The notes beneath the pieces were generated by a model. That model saw only the letters and a list, made by a program, of their open reading frames with translations, did no database searches and was not told the origin of the DNA. The translations under genes were made by a program, and so were the position numbers. A stretch of 64,000 nt of DNA, taken from contig NZ_CAKZLP010000060.1 in assembly GCF_937127095.1 (NCBI RefSeq), positions 1 to 64,000 of the forward strand, given 5' to 3'. This stretch comes from an uncultured Amphritea sp. GTDB lineage: Bacteria; Pseudomonadota; Gammaproteobacteria; Pseudomonadales; Balneatricaceae. Positions 1-9,700 of the stretch are shown in pieces. Each line of letters starts with the position of its first letter. Within the stretch, counting starts at the first letter, position 1.

Positions 1-24
1 GGTTTACTGCTTCCTTTTCGGGAT

Positions 25-624
25 TTAAGACAAAACAACGAAGTTAGACCGCATTTGGTAACTTAATCGCAGGTTCCCTAGGCACTCGTTTTGTGATTGT
101 GCGACAGCATATTGACCAAACCATAACTCTCCGTCATCACTTATATACACAGAAGATACGAGCATGTGATCACTCACTTCAGGCTGATCGCCAGGAATGC
201 CTAACTCGAGCACCTCTATCCGTTCTGGTTCAGAGCCTGTCTCATCAGCAACCAGGGTCGCCTTAGACATTGCAGTACCGAAATCTAGGCAAACACGTAT
301 CTTGGTTTCTTCGATAGGATATTTCAAGACATCGAGCTTAACAGATGGATGTGAAGTAATTTCGTTAGGATGCTCTTTCACTACGTCAGCCAGCGATTCT
401 TCGAATTTCGTTTCCTCGGCAGAACTCGTTTTGCTAGTCTCTTCTATATCAGGCTCAGGTATTATAAAAGCAACTTCTGAGCTATCGAGAGATATGATCG
501 CTAGTTGCAGAGAGGACAACTCCTTAGACGTTAACAAGCCAGGTAAAGTGTATCGTCCACGATCATCCTCAACGATGCGCTCTAGCAGATTGCTAATAAT
601 GACCTTTGCTTCCACTGCTTTCAT
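25..624 (-). CDS. Hsp70/actin-fold ATPase-like protein, N-terminal part only (frame broken or truncated)
   Basis: Residues 1-105 are a variable N-terminal region I do not recognise. From about residue 108 the motif DFGTAMSKATL matches the phosphate-1 loop that opens the actin/Hsp70 ATPase fold. A further stretch ends in WFGQYAVAQS, as in divergent Hsp70-like proteins. Family members run for hundreds more residues, but this frame stops at 25-27. Another minus-strand frame reads NPEKEAVN and stays open to the window edge, so a frameshift or decay near 30-45 is possible. The start is supported by GGAGAAG upstream of ATG. It lies 12 bp after the preceding gene and probably belongs to the BREX transcript. 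ATPase fold: moderately sure; function: inferred only. Confidence 0.6.
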   Translation of the reverse strand: MKAVEAKVIISNLLERIVEDDRGRYTLPGLLTSKELSSLQLAIISLDSSEVAFIIPEPDIEETSKTSSAEETKFEESLADVVKEHPNEITSHPSVKLDVLKYPIEETKIRVCLDFGTAMSKATLVADETGSEPERIEVLELGIPGDQPEVSDHMLVSSVYISDDGELWFGQYAVAQSQNECLGNLRLSYQMRSNFVVLS

Positions 625-636
625 GACTACTTCTCC

Positions 637-2082
637 TTAGTCTTTAATCGGCTCAACCCACGCTTTCACGAGTGTTTTGATCCGCCCTGAAAAGTCTTTT
701 TGAACCCCTTCTCGAACCACCTTGACCATACGAACACCAGATTGATGTCCACCAAGCATGTCATGTTCCATAGCGTTATATTCGATCCGAGCCCCCTTTA
801 TATCAGTGAGCTGAAGTTTGCGCATGCGCGCAAGTTGTTTGGCTATACGGTCAATATTGACGTACCCGTTGGCAGCGCTCTTTACAGACGCGGCTAGCAC
901 TGGCTCAGAAATACCCAGAATAGGTACTACAGCACTATTGAGCTTTGCCATTGGGGCTTGAGCTCCGGATACTTCGATCATCAAGGAGCCTATTTGCTGG
1001 TCGACAGAAACATCGACCTTATGTTCTGGAGATCCCTCTTCCCTTTTCTTCTTCCCGCCTGATGCCCACCAATCACGTATGCCAGGATCGATGTCTTGTG
1101 CCAGCTCAAGTCGCTTTTTGAGAGGTAGACTAATGTTGCTTCTACTGCCATAAACCTCAGACAAAAGTGAGAGAAAGGCATCGTCGGTCTTATTTTGTCG
1201 AGCTAGTACAAGAACCGTTTCAAGGAGGCACTCTCGCAGGCCAACAACCTGAGCCGAGCGCCGAATATAAGTATCCCAAATGGAGCGCCCTAGAACACGT
1301 TTGAGTACGCTTAGAACAGAGTAAGATTCAGACAACAACGCGAATGAAAAACGAAGCTGAATTACTCTCAGAAGTAGCTCTAAAACGGCATCGGCGATGT
1401 CACCGAACACTTGATCTTCGATACTATCGCGCGTTAGCTGTAGCGTGGAAACCAGCTCAGCAAGTTGAGGGCCTGGTGATGCTCCGCATTCTCCTTTCCA
1501 TTCGTTACAAACTTCAACGAGGGATATCAGAATACGTCGGACACGTTTTGCACGAGATTCAGGGTTCTCAATCAATGAGAGTGACTTGACATACAGAGCC
1601 AGAGAAGAGAAGAAATGCGATAGTGTTCCGCTTTCTCTCAGTGCCGCCTTCAAAAGCTCCTTTCGTGCTTTCTCAGCCGTATCAGTATTGATTGCCTCAA
1701 AAAAGCAGTATTCTGTTACCCAGTTCGCTGACATATTACTGATAGTAAGTGCAGCATAATAGCGTTCATCGCCATCAGCCAAAACATCTAAAGAAACCGG
1801 TGATTTATCACGAAATAACTGTTGTGCACCATTTAAAACGGTTTCAGAGCGTTTGCGGGCCACGTTTGCAAGACGTCCCAACATTGCCAAAGCCAACAAC
1901 CTATCAGCATCTGAAACCAAAGCTGAGCGTTCCAGAATAGAATCGACAAGGACTTTAAGTTTATCTCCATCAATTGCGGCATGAATACTTCGCTCTGCCA
2001 TCAGCTTTGTTAGCCTGTTATTGAGCTGTTTAATATCCTGTGCCGAAACCAATGACTCTAACAACTCACTTTCTGAATTCAT
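637..2082 (-). CDS. BREX-linked helical protein with GrpE-like C-terminus
   Basis: A 481-residue, mostly helical, soluble protein with no signal peptide or membrane segment. Residues 1-340 are leucine-rich helices of no family I recognise. The last 60 residues (GARIEYNAMEHDM, then GVRMVKVVREGV and GRIKTLVKAWVEP) follow the order of the GrpE beta-rich head, where an HE-type segment leads into a V-x-V-x-x-x-G-Y...GR strand pair. GrpE is the nucleotide exchange factor of Hsp70, and the next gene encodes an Hsp70-like ATPase, which supports this reading. The start has a very strong ribosome site (GGGAGGGG). The gene begins 67 bp after brxL on the same strand. The GrpE likeness was judged by eye. 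Confidence 0.5.
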   Translation of the reverse strand: MNSESELLESLVSAQDIKQLNNRLTKLMAERSIHAAIDGDKLKVLVDSILERSALVSDADRLLALAMLGRLANVARKRSETVLNGAQQLFRDKSPVSLDVLADGDERYYAALTISNMSANWVTEYCFFEAINTDTAEKARKELLKAALRESGTLSHFFSSLALYVKSLSLIENPESRAKRVRRILISLVEVCNEWKGECGASPGPQLAELVSTLQLTRDSIEDQVFGDIADAVLELLLRVIQLRFSFALLSESYSVLSVLKRVLGRSIWDTYIRRSAQVVGLRECLLETVLVLARQNKTDDAFLSLLSEVYGSRSNISLPLKKRLELAQDIDPGIRDWWASGGKKKREEGSPEHKVDVSVDQQIGSLMIEVSGAQAPMAKLNSAVVPILGISEPVLAASVKSAANGYVNIDRIAKQLARMRKLQLTDIKGARIEYNAMEHDMLGGHQSGVRMVKVVREGVQKDFSGRIKTLVKAWVEPIKD

Positions 2083-2149
2083 TTCCCCTCCCTGATCCGT
2101 GCTTTTATCGATGAAAATGTCGATACGGACTCTTTGCGAGCTATTTCCT

Positions 2150-4228
2150 TTACGTTTTGAAAATATCTACTTTAGTTTCCAAACACTTTCGTAGTGATAA
2201 ATCATTAACCCCTACGCTAAACCAAGTATCAGGCTTTTGAAAGAAGTCTAATCCACGGCCAATTTTCACTGTCCATCCATTATCGATACGAATTTCCCGA
2301 TCATGTAAGTTTTCGTTCACCTTGATATCCAATTCAACATCCAGTTCCAACAGGCTTTGCTTAACGTCTTGAAGGCGTTCGGCCATTTCCTGTACGTTTG
2401 TCTGATCGTCGTAACTGGTAATCAGCTGGATTTTCTTCACCGTAGGCTGTTTTAAGATCGTCTCACAGAAGCGAATGAAATTTTGTACCTGGTGGGTTGC
2501 ACGAATATAGGGATCTTCAATCACAACTGACTTCGCACCTGCAAGGTACGGCACAATGATGGACTCATAACTGTAACCAGTGGAATCATAGGTGATCGTG
2601 TAGTGCTGCTCTTTAAGCTCGGGAAGTACTGGTTCAAAAGCCACAGAAGTATCTTGAGCTGCTACTGGCTGTTCAGGTGCTACTTGAGTCGAGGGGGCCG
2701 CTTCAGGCTTATGGCTTTCACCTTCGTCAAGCGTCGTTGAACTAACACCGGGTTTATTCGGATTAAGTGTGGCCTCTGCTCCAATGCTTTCAGGGCAACT
2801 AACTACGACTTCCTTACCTGCAGTATTAAAGAACGATAATCCAATATTTATGAACTCATCATCGGGTTTACGCTTGTTCATTTGTTCTTTAACGCGGCGG
2901 CGACCTTCTATTGCATACACTACATATTCTTCAAATTCCTCATCCGAGCATTGTCCATGAGGGTGAAGCATTTTTAGAAAAGCAGCCACAGTCTTTTTGA
3001 TGCCCTTCTCGTCTCGACCTTCAACACATCCACCCAATTTAATGCGCTTATTTGCTTCCTCGTAGCGATTGGTATGTTTTAATTGGTAGTGAAAAGCTTC
3101 AGCTAAGTAATCTGTTATAAACCCGTAGTTATCCGTTAGAAATTCAGAGCTGTTTTTTGGCATTTCCCAGCCCGGCATGTACATACAGAAGCGATCCATA
3201 ACAGCTAAATCAAACTCCTTAGGTAACGGCTGAAACAAATCGTACTCGGTGGAATTAACCACCTGTTTCACACCCAGATCGAGATTACCGATGAAAGCCA
3301 TACTGGCATCGGCAATAACTTCAGCACCACGGGAAAAACGTCCATTAGCCATAAAGTCTTTCATGATCTGAATGGTATCCGGGTCTTTTACACGCATATT
3401 GCCAACTTCATCAAAGGCGATGGTATCCCAGTACCCTACTAGGCCTACTTTTCTCCTGGCATTGTTGTAAAACAAAGATGCGCTGCTGGTCTGACCGCCG
3501 GAAATCAACGTGGAGTAAGGGGAGAATTCACTGTAAAAATAAGACTTACCCGTCCCCCTGGGCCCTAACTCTATAAAGTTGTAATTTGCCTCTACTAGGG
3601 ATGCCAGTCGCGCTAAGAAATGAAACTTAACCCGCTTAGTAAGTTTGGTTGGCTCCAGGCCAACAGAACGCATAACGATATCCAGCCATTCATTACGGCT
3701 GTAACTCGCCCGCTTTTCACAATATGCGTCATAGTCAAAACGACTTAACTGAATGGGTCGAAGATCTTCTATGTAGAAAGCATAGTCGTCTTCTTCAATC
3801 TCATTATGACAAAGAGTCACTTCCGCCCAAATACCGCCTTCCAGCAGGCGGTCATTGTTTTTATAGAATTTTTCACCAATGGCAATACGTTGTGAGTTGA
3901 AGTTCTCTAGGCTTGCCCAATGACGCTTCTCCTTCTCTACATAGCGCACATGTACTTTATCGATAAACTTATGGCGACCTTTGGTGGCTACTTTTGATTG
4001 AGCAGCATTGGCTTCATCAGGCCGCACATAGTTGTCGTTAAGAGTTTCTAGAACGGCACTTAAGCCTTCCTGAATTTCATCTTCGTCATCGCTGGCACAA
4101 AAACGCGCTAACAAAAACTCCAGCACAAAGGTCGGTACGTTAGTGCCCTTTTTGATACGGTGTAAGAGATCCTTTCTTACCGCCTTACCTTCAAAATGTT
4201 CGAGTAACTTTTCGTCTAGTGCGTCCAT
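2150..4228 (-). CDS. brxL: BREX system Lon-like AAA+ protein BrxL
   Basis: BrxL is the AAA+ core protein that marks type I BREX phage-defence systems; known BrxL forms DNA-binding ring assemblies. In these 692 residues a Walker A site (GPRGTGKS) is at about 230, a Walker B-like IAFDEVGNM at about 270, and an arginine-rich AAA+ lid follows. A low-complexity linker (about 500-565) leads to a C-terminal domain. The length fits the family. The ATG lies 3 bp after the pglZ stop and lacks a clear Shine-Dalgarno site, so translational coupling to pglZ is likely. All ATPase motifs look intact. Confidence 0.92.
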   Translation of the reverse strand: MDALDEKLLEHFEGKAVRKDLLHRIKKGTNVPTFVLEFLLARFCASDDEDEIQEGLSAVLETLNDNYVRPDEANAAQSKVATKGRHKFIDKVHVRYVEKEKRHWASLENFNSQRIAIGEKFYKNNDRLLEGGIWAEVTLCHNEIEEDDYAFYIEDLRPIQLSRFDYDAYCEKRASYSRNEWLDIVMRSVGLEPTKLTKRVKFHFLARLASLVEANYNFIELGPRGTGKSYFYSEFSPYSTLISGGQTSSASLFYNNARRKVGLVGYWDTIAFDEVGNMRVKDPDTIQIMKDFMANGRFSRGAEVIADASMAFIGNLDLGVKQVVNSTEYDLFQPLPKEFDLAVMDRFCMYMPGWEMPKNSSEFLTDNYGFITDYLAEAFHYQLKHTNRYEEANKRIKLGGCVEGRDEKGIKKTVAAFLKMLHPHGQCSDEEFEEYVVYAIEGRRRVKEQMNKRKPDDEFINIGLSFFNTAGKEVVVSCPESIGAEATLNPNKPGVSSTTLDEGESHKPEAAPSTQVAPEQPVAAQDTSVAFEPVLPELKEQHYTITYDSTGYSYESIIVPYLAGAKSVVIEDPYIRATHQVQNFIRFCETILKQPTVKKIQLITSYDDQTNVQEMAERLQDVKQSLLELDVELDIKVNENLHDREIRIDNGWTVKIGRGLDFFQKPDTWFSVGVNDLSLRKCLETKVDIFKT

Positions 4229-4231
4229 AAG

Positions 4232-6733
4232 CTACATATCCAAATAATTTGTTTTGAGTTTAATGTGCGTAAATTCGGCCAACGTGTTTGGATTAAGTGC
4301 TTTGATCGTAAACACACCCTCGAAATCATCATCCATAATGATAGTAATTTTCTGGCTATCACCACACTGCAAGCTCACTGTACGAGTTGCAGCATTAACT
4401 ACACCACCAATCTTCGCTTCTCCAATGACATCACCGGCGTCACTGTGTGCTTCTAGTAAGATCTCAGGTTGAGCAAACATATCATCACTGGTGACAGACA
4501 GCTCAACCACGGGCCGGCGGGACGTGATAACTTTAGCGCCATTTTTGTAACTCAAAGACACAACGGCTTGCTGCGCGACTTTGGTCTGCCCTTTCAATTT
4601 CACTTCCATCACCGGCACCACGCATTCTTGCAAGGATGCGCCACCGTGAAAATAGAGTTTACCTTTGCTGTAAGCCGCCATGGTGCTGGGGCCTGCCAGA
4701 TGACTGTAATCTCCTTTGATGCCCGCTTTACTAGCAGGTATTACAAAATGATGATGGTCAGCATTACCACTACCGAGCGCGATACGCTCATGGGTGAGGT
4801 ACCAATCTCCGGCAGGTTTAGGGCAGACATCCCCCTCTGTTGCTTGGCGGTTCATAAAGAAGCCATGGTCAGTAGCGATGACTACGTGATTAAAGCCCTG
4901 GCTTTGCAACATGCTGATCGCCACACGTAGGTTCTTTAATTCTCGTAGAATGACACTGGGGGCTGTTTTAGGCGTATTTTCAAATTGGGTATCAATCTCA
5001 ACACTACGCAACACGGCCAGTTCTACTGACTTTTTAAACTTGTGGTTATTATCGATAAAGTCATCGGCACGCATTTGAGCAAAACGGCTACCAAAGCGCT
5101 TTTCAAAAACACCCATACGTTGTGGTACCGTGCTTACCGGTATTTCACCTAACATAGGCGCCATGCCAGCATCGCCCTTTTTAATAGACAACTCTTTACC
5201 TGCACCAGGTAACAGACTGGCCATACCGATTAAGGTAATACTCGGCAAACAAGCATAAGCCGGTTTTAAGGTAATTTCGAATTCATCCTTGAGTTGTTTT
5301 TCCAGCTCCAGGCCCAGTTCAAAACGTAAAGCGTCTACCATTAAATAGGCTACACGCTGTCCACTGGTTTGCAGCTTGGGGGCAACTATCTCATCGAAAA
5401 CATCTGCATTGTATAACCGCCCTTGAGGTGGCCAACCGGTATCGGCCAACTGTTTGGTAAAGAGAATTTGTACTTTCTCTGCAAGCTTACGGTATTCGTG
5501 GCGGGCCTTATCGATCACAGGTGTTAGTAAACCCTGGGCATCCCAATAGTCGGTGACCGCCTGTTCAAACTCGCGCTGCAATCGATCAGCTTCGCGCAAG
5601 CTGGTGAGGTAATAATCCAGCAACGCCGCTTGGCTGCCACTGTGCTCTGGCAGCTCACGCAATAAGTCGCTACAAGATTCAATTAAGCTTTTAGCCGCCG
5701 CCACCAAATCCCACTGGGTTTCATTCTCACCGCGATTACTCCATATAGAGGCTTTACGCTGAGATAGAATATCGTTCAAACTATTCAGATCATTGGATTC
5801 AATGGCTTTGATCGCCACTTGCAAGAAGGTACGCTCTTCAAAGGGAAAGGTATCCCTAGCTCCTAAATCGTCAACAGATTGGCAAATCTGCTCTAGGTTT
5901 AAATCCCGCTCAATCTGTTCGGCATAGTGAATATAATCTTCCTGTTTACGCAGATCTTGGCGAAGGCCATCACACAAAATTTCGATAATAGGTTTAGCGG
6001 CAGAATGGGCTTTGGGCACACCCGCCAAACTCTCGGGTAATTCGCCGGGCAGATCAAACACAAATTCACTGAACAGGACAAAACGCCACAACTCTTCGCT
6101 GATGCTTTTCCATTTCTTACCACGAGTAGTGAGCGTTAAACCCAACACCTGATCGAACAGCTGCTTAGCTTCAGCCGCCCAGGCTTCATTGCTATGCAAT
6201 TCAGCTTTTTGCTTCTCATCGGGCACCATCAATGCGCTGACAATTTCCGGGGAAGATTCAACTTTAAGTAATGCACGCAGGGTAGGCCACTGCAAACCAC
6301 CACCAATACCATTAATCACAGCAAAGCTTGGATTTGAGTCTTGTTCGAATGCCTTTCTCACTTCAGTTTGATGATCCGGCTTGGCTTTTAAACAAAGGTT
6401 TAAATAGCTATCGCCATCACCATTTGGGAAGCCCTCACCGCAGGCACTGTAAACACTGAAAGGGTCTTTCTGTTTATCTTCGTCTGTAACAGGCATACCA
6501 GTCGGTACGTAAATCAGTAACTTTTGACCTCCCTGGCCAAAACTAGCCAGGGTTTGCAATGCTTGCTCACGGCTTTCGATACTAGATTCTGATGTATCAA
6601 CTATAGTTAAGGCCGCTGACGCCATCGATAAACAGATATCGCGATAGCAATGTCCAGCGTCGTAAACCACTAATACACGTTGATCCAGTCGCTTTTCGAA
6701 TACTTGAGTTGAAAGGTATTTTTCAATATCCAT
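4232..6733 (-). CDS. pglZ: BREX-1 system phosphatase PglZ type A
   Basis: PglZ is the alkaline-phosphatase-superfamily protein shared by all BREX systems. In this 833-residue copy the metal-binding core is visible as YLMVDALRFELG (about 465) and VVIATDHGFFMN (about 625), with an HHHF segment near 670. The N-terminal third contains the P-loop-free nucleotide-binding-like region typical of type A. The beta-rich C-terminus (about 740-833) is also usual. It lies 9 bp after pglX and 3 bp before brxL, within one transcript. It acts with PglX and BrxC in host methylation and phage exclusion; its exact biochemical role in BREX is unsettled. Confidence 0.93.
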   Translation of the reverse strand: MDIEKYLSTQVFEKRLDQRVLVVYDAGHCYRDICLSMASAALTIVDTSESSIESREQALQTLASFGQGGQKLLIYVPTGMPVTDEDKQKDPFSVYSACGEGFPNGDGDSYLNLCLKAKPDHQTEVRKAFEQDSNPSFAVINGIGGGLQWPTLRALLKVESSPEIVSALMVPDEKQKAELHSNEAWAAEAKQLFDQVLGLTLTTRGKKWKSISEELWRFVLFSEFVFDLPGELPESLAGVPKAHSAAKPIIEILCDGLRQDLRKQEDYIHYAEQIERDLNLEQICQSVDDLGARDTFPFEERTFLQVAIKAIESNDLNSLNDILSQRKASIWSNRGENETQWDLVAAAKSLIESCSDLLRELPEHSGSQAALLDYYLTSLREADRLQREFEQAVTDYWDAQGLLTPVIDKARHEYRKLAEKVQILFTKQLADTGWPPQGRLYNADVFDEIVAPKLQTSGQRVAYLMVDALRFELGLELEKQLKDEFEITLKPAYACLPSITLIGMASLLPGAGKELSIKKGDAGMAPMLGEIPVSTVPQRMGVFEKRFGSRFAQMRADDFIDNNHKFKKSVELAVLRSVEIDTQFENTPKTAPSVILRELKNLRVAISMLQSQGFNHVVIATDHGFFMNRQATEGDVCPKPAGDWYLTHERIALGSGNADHHHFVIPASKAGIKGDYSHLAGPSTMAAYSKGKLYFHGGASLQECVVPVMEVKLKGQTKVAQQAVVSLSYKNGAKVITSRRPVVELSVTSDDMFAQPEILLEAHSDAGDVIGEAKIGGVVNAATRTVSLQCGDSQKITIIMDDDFEGVFTIKALNPNTLAEFTHIKLKTNYLDM

Positions 6734-6742
6734 GTTAGCGAC

Positions 6743-9700
6743 TTATCCTTGTGCGATCTTATTTTTGATATAGGCATCAAGTTCAGCCTCAGTCATTTCT
6801 TTAGGTTGCCACTTTAGCTTAGTGCCTTTTCCTCTTGCTCCGGACACCTCGATCTCTTCCCAAAGATCATCTTCTACTCCATGAGAAATAGCCATACTCC
6901 GATCCTCAAAACAACGCTCAAGCACTCGATTAGGCCAAAAATTGAACGCCATTTTAGACCAATCATATTTACCGTCTTCAAGATCTTTCCACACAGCATG
7001 CAAGTTATCTTTCCATGCAGTAAGTTGAAAGTGCTTAAACAAAGGAGCAGCACACAACAGCACGCCATCGTCAAAATTTGGTTTATAAACACCCGCCAAT
7101 AATTCCAAGCCATCTTTGAAATCTTTTAGCTCCACCTCAAGGGCAATTAAATCAGAAAGCCTTCTCTCTTCTTCCCCTCCCTTACTTTCCATCTTCCTTA
7201 AAAGATTTACTTCTTTTACAACACTTTCAATCTTTGGTTCCAGTAAGTTATTAATGCAAAAATAAAGCGTTTGAGAATTAATGCGCGGATAATACACCCA
7301 TAAAGTGTAGCTACTGGACTTTGTACTTAATGGCCAATATATAGGTGCAGATCTTTTGCTCAGGCTGTATTTTTTTAGATGATATGCAAAAAATCCATTT
7401 GGTTTCTGAATGAAAGACTGAACATTTGATATGCCTGCCCGCTCAAACTCCTCCGACGGATCATTTTTGCAGTATTTAGATGCTTCGCACATAACAAGAT
7501 CTGACAAGTCTTTGCTTACACCAAATCCCATCTCAATAACTGAAGCCCCTTCATCCACACTTATTAGGTTTACTGGGACATCAGGGCAGTCCAACAAGTC
7601 GATGATCGATTCAGATATATCAGCCCAACGACCAAATACTTTACCAACAAAATAAGATAAAAAATCATATTGGTTGGGCCTATATTTCATTAAAGTCGAC
7701 CTGATTGCGCCCTCGAACCTCTCCTTCCATTTGCTCAGCCCAGCATCAGGAAATGAATAAATACTTAGAGAAATTCTGTCAATATCTTTATAGCCCGATA
7801 TCAAGCTCTCTATCGCAAGATCGAACTGACATTGATATTCCTCCAATTGCTTATCAAAGGACTCATTACTTCTGATAATACCTACAAAATACCGCGATGT
7901 TTCTGAAGCAGAAAAACAATTCCTAACAACACTGACTAACTTCTTAGATATTTCAGATAATTCATCCCCCATAAACTTGGGAATTATTGGCAAAGGCGTA
8001 GGTGAAATCACGCCGGCTTGATACAGGGATGCGCTATCCATCCTGCCAAGCCTAGTTGAAATTATTTCATTGACCACAGAAGAATTAAGCAACGCTAATA
8101 TAGAAAACAGGTCAAGATCATCACTTACGTATATTCCCATTCCAGCTACACCGGGGATTGTATTGCGAGGCATAATACCTGGCGAGAACCGGCTGGTTCT
8201 ATACGAAAATGTATACCCTTCCTTCATGTAGTAAGTCGAATTCCTAGTTACTGAAGATTTATGTGATGAAACCTCATGTCCTTTATTCGCCCAAAACACT
8301 TTCAAATGAACATCTGAACAAAAAGGGCTATTATCACCCCCCTTAGAATACGGAACCCAGCTAGGTTTTGAGTCCACTTCAAACCAAGTTCGAACAAACC
8401 TAAAGTCATCACCAGACTGTAAACCGACTTTAACATTAATCCCGCTTTCACTTAGGGAGGGGTTATTGTTTATCGCTTTAAATAATTTACGGTGCAGCCA
8501 ATATGAGAATGGGAAAGCATTTAGAGATAAAAAGCTTCTGGCATCAAGAAGATAGACATCCTCGCTCTTCCGAGTACCATCAAAGCCAACAAGCGAATTA
8601 ATATTTTTTGAAAACAGCGAGTCTTCGATGTTATCGCTATTCTCAAGTACATACATACTCGTTTCAACCATAGCGTCATCAAGTACTCCAGCCCCCAGCT
8701 CCACCCAACTAGAAACTGAGGCATTATTCAAAATATACTCTCGCCAATTCTTAGTAGTTACCCCAAAAAAAATCGCTCTCGATGAAATACATCCGAGTCG
8801 CCCACCCTCAAACTGCATCGAGAGGCATCGCTCAACAAATGACGAGCTAATCTCGTGCCCTCCAGATGTAAATTCACTATCAGCAATGACCTTGTGACGC
8901 TCAGAAAACTCACCAAATGGTGGATTCATCAACACCACGTCATATTTCTTCCTACACAGATCAATAAAAGCAAATCCCTTTGCAGCATCGGCAGCAAACA
9001 AACGTTTTTGACCTAAACCAGACCCTGTAGCGGCTTCTGCGTAAAGCTCAAGTTGCGAAAGTATTAATTGCTCCGCTTCTCCCCAGAAATTTTCGCTAAC
9101 ATCACCAAAGTTGTAATAACGCTTACCTTCACGCACTTCCCATTTATTACCACTAAACAAGCCACCTTGAACTTCCAGTACTTTTTCGTCTTTTTGAGAT
9201 TTGGCATCATCGATAGCCACTTGAATTTCTTCTTCTATCTTTAAAAGTGTTCCTGCCTCACCTGCCAGTTGCATTTTATCGAAGATTTCTTCTACTAACT
9301 GCCCTAAGACTCGTGGCTGAATTTGGCTTGTGAATTCTTTTAGAAGTTGCGTTTCACCCGGCATAGGCTCGGCACAGACAATGTTAGAGCGTTGAATTTT
9401 CGGTCGTTGGTTAGGTTTAATCGCATTATCAGACCATGACTTTTGTGCACGAAGCCAAAGGGAAAGGCCTGCAATTTGCGCTGCACGGGGATCGATATCC
9501 ACACCATGGATATTGTGCTCGATGATTAAGCGAGGAACATCAGCTAAATAATTCTCTTTTGATGAGTAGGCCTCGTGAAGTGCATCCTTTGGTACAGCGC
9601 CCTCTTCAATAAAGAATATTCCTCTACCTTTTTCCGCTTCAATATCCCAAGCTTCTGTGTAAATCTGCTCGAAGAGGTCGAATGCATAAAGGCCAAAATG

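Noticed and set aside
197-640. 147-residue ORF on the plus strand
   Set aside because: It lies opposite the Hsp70-like gene, whose motif, ribosome site and operon position are better supported.
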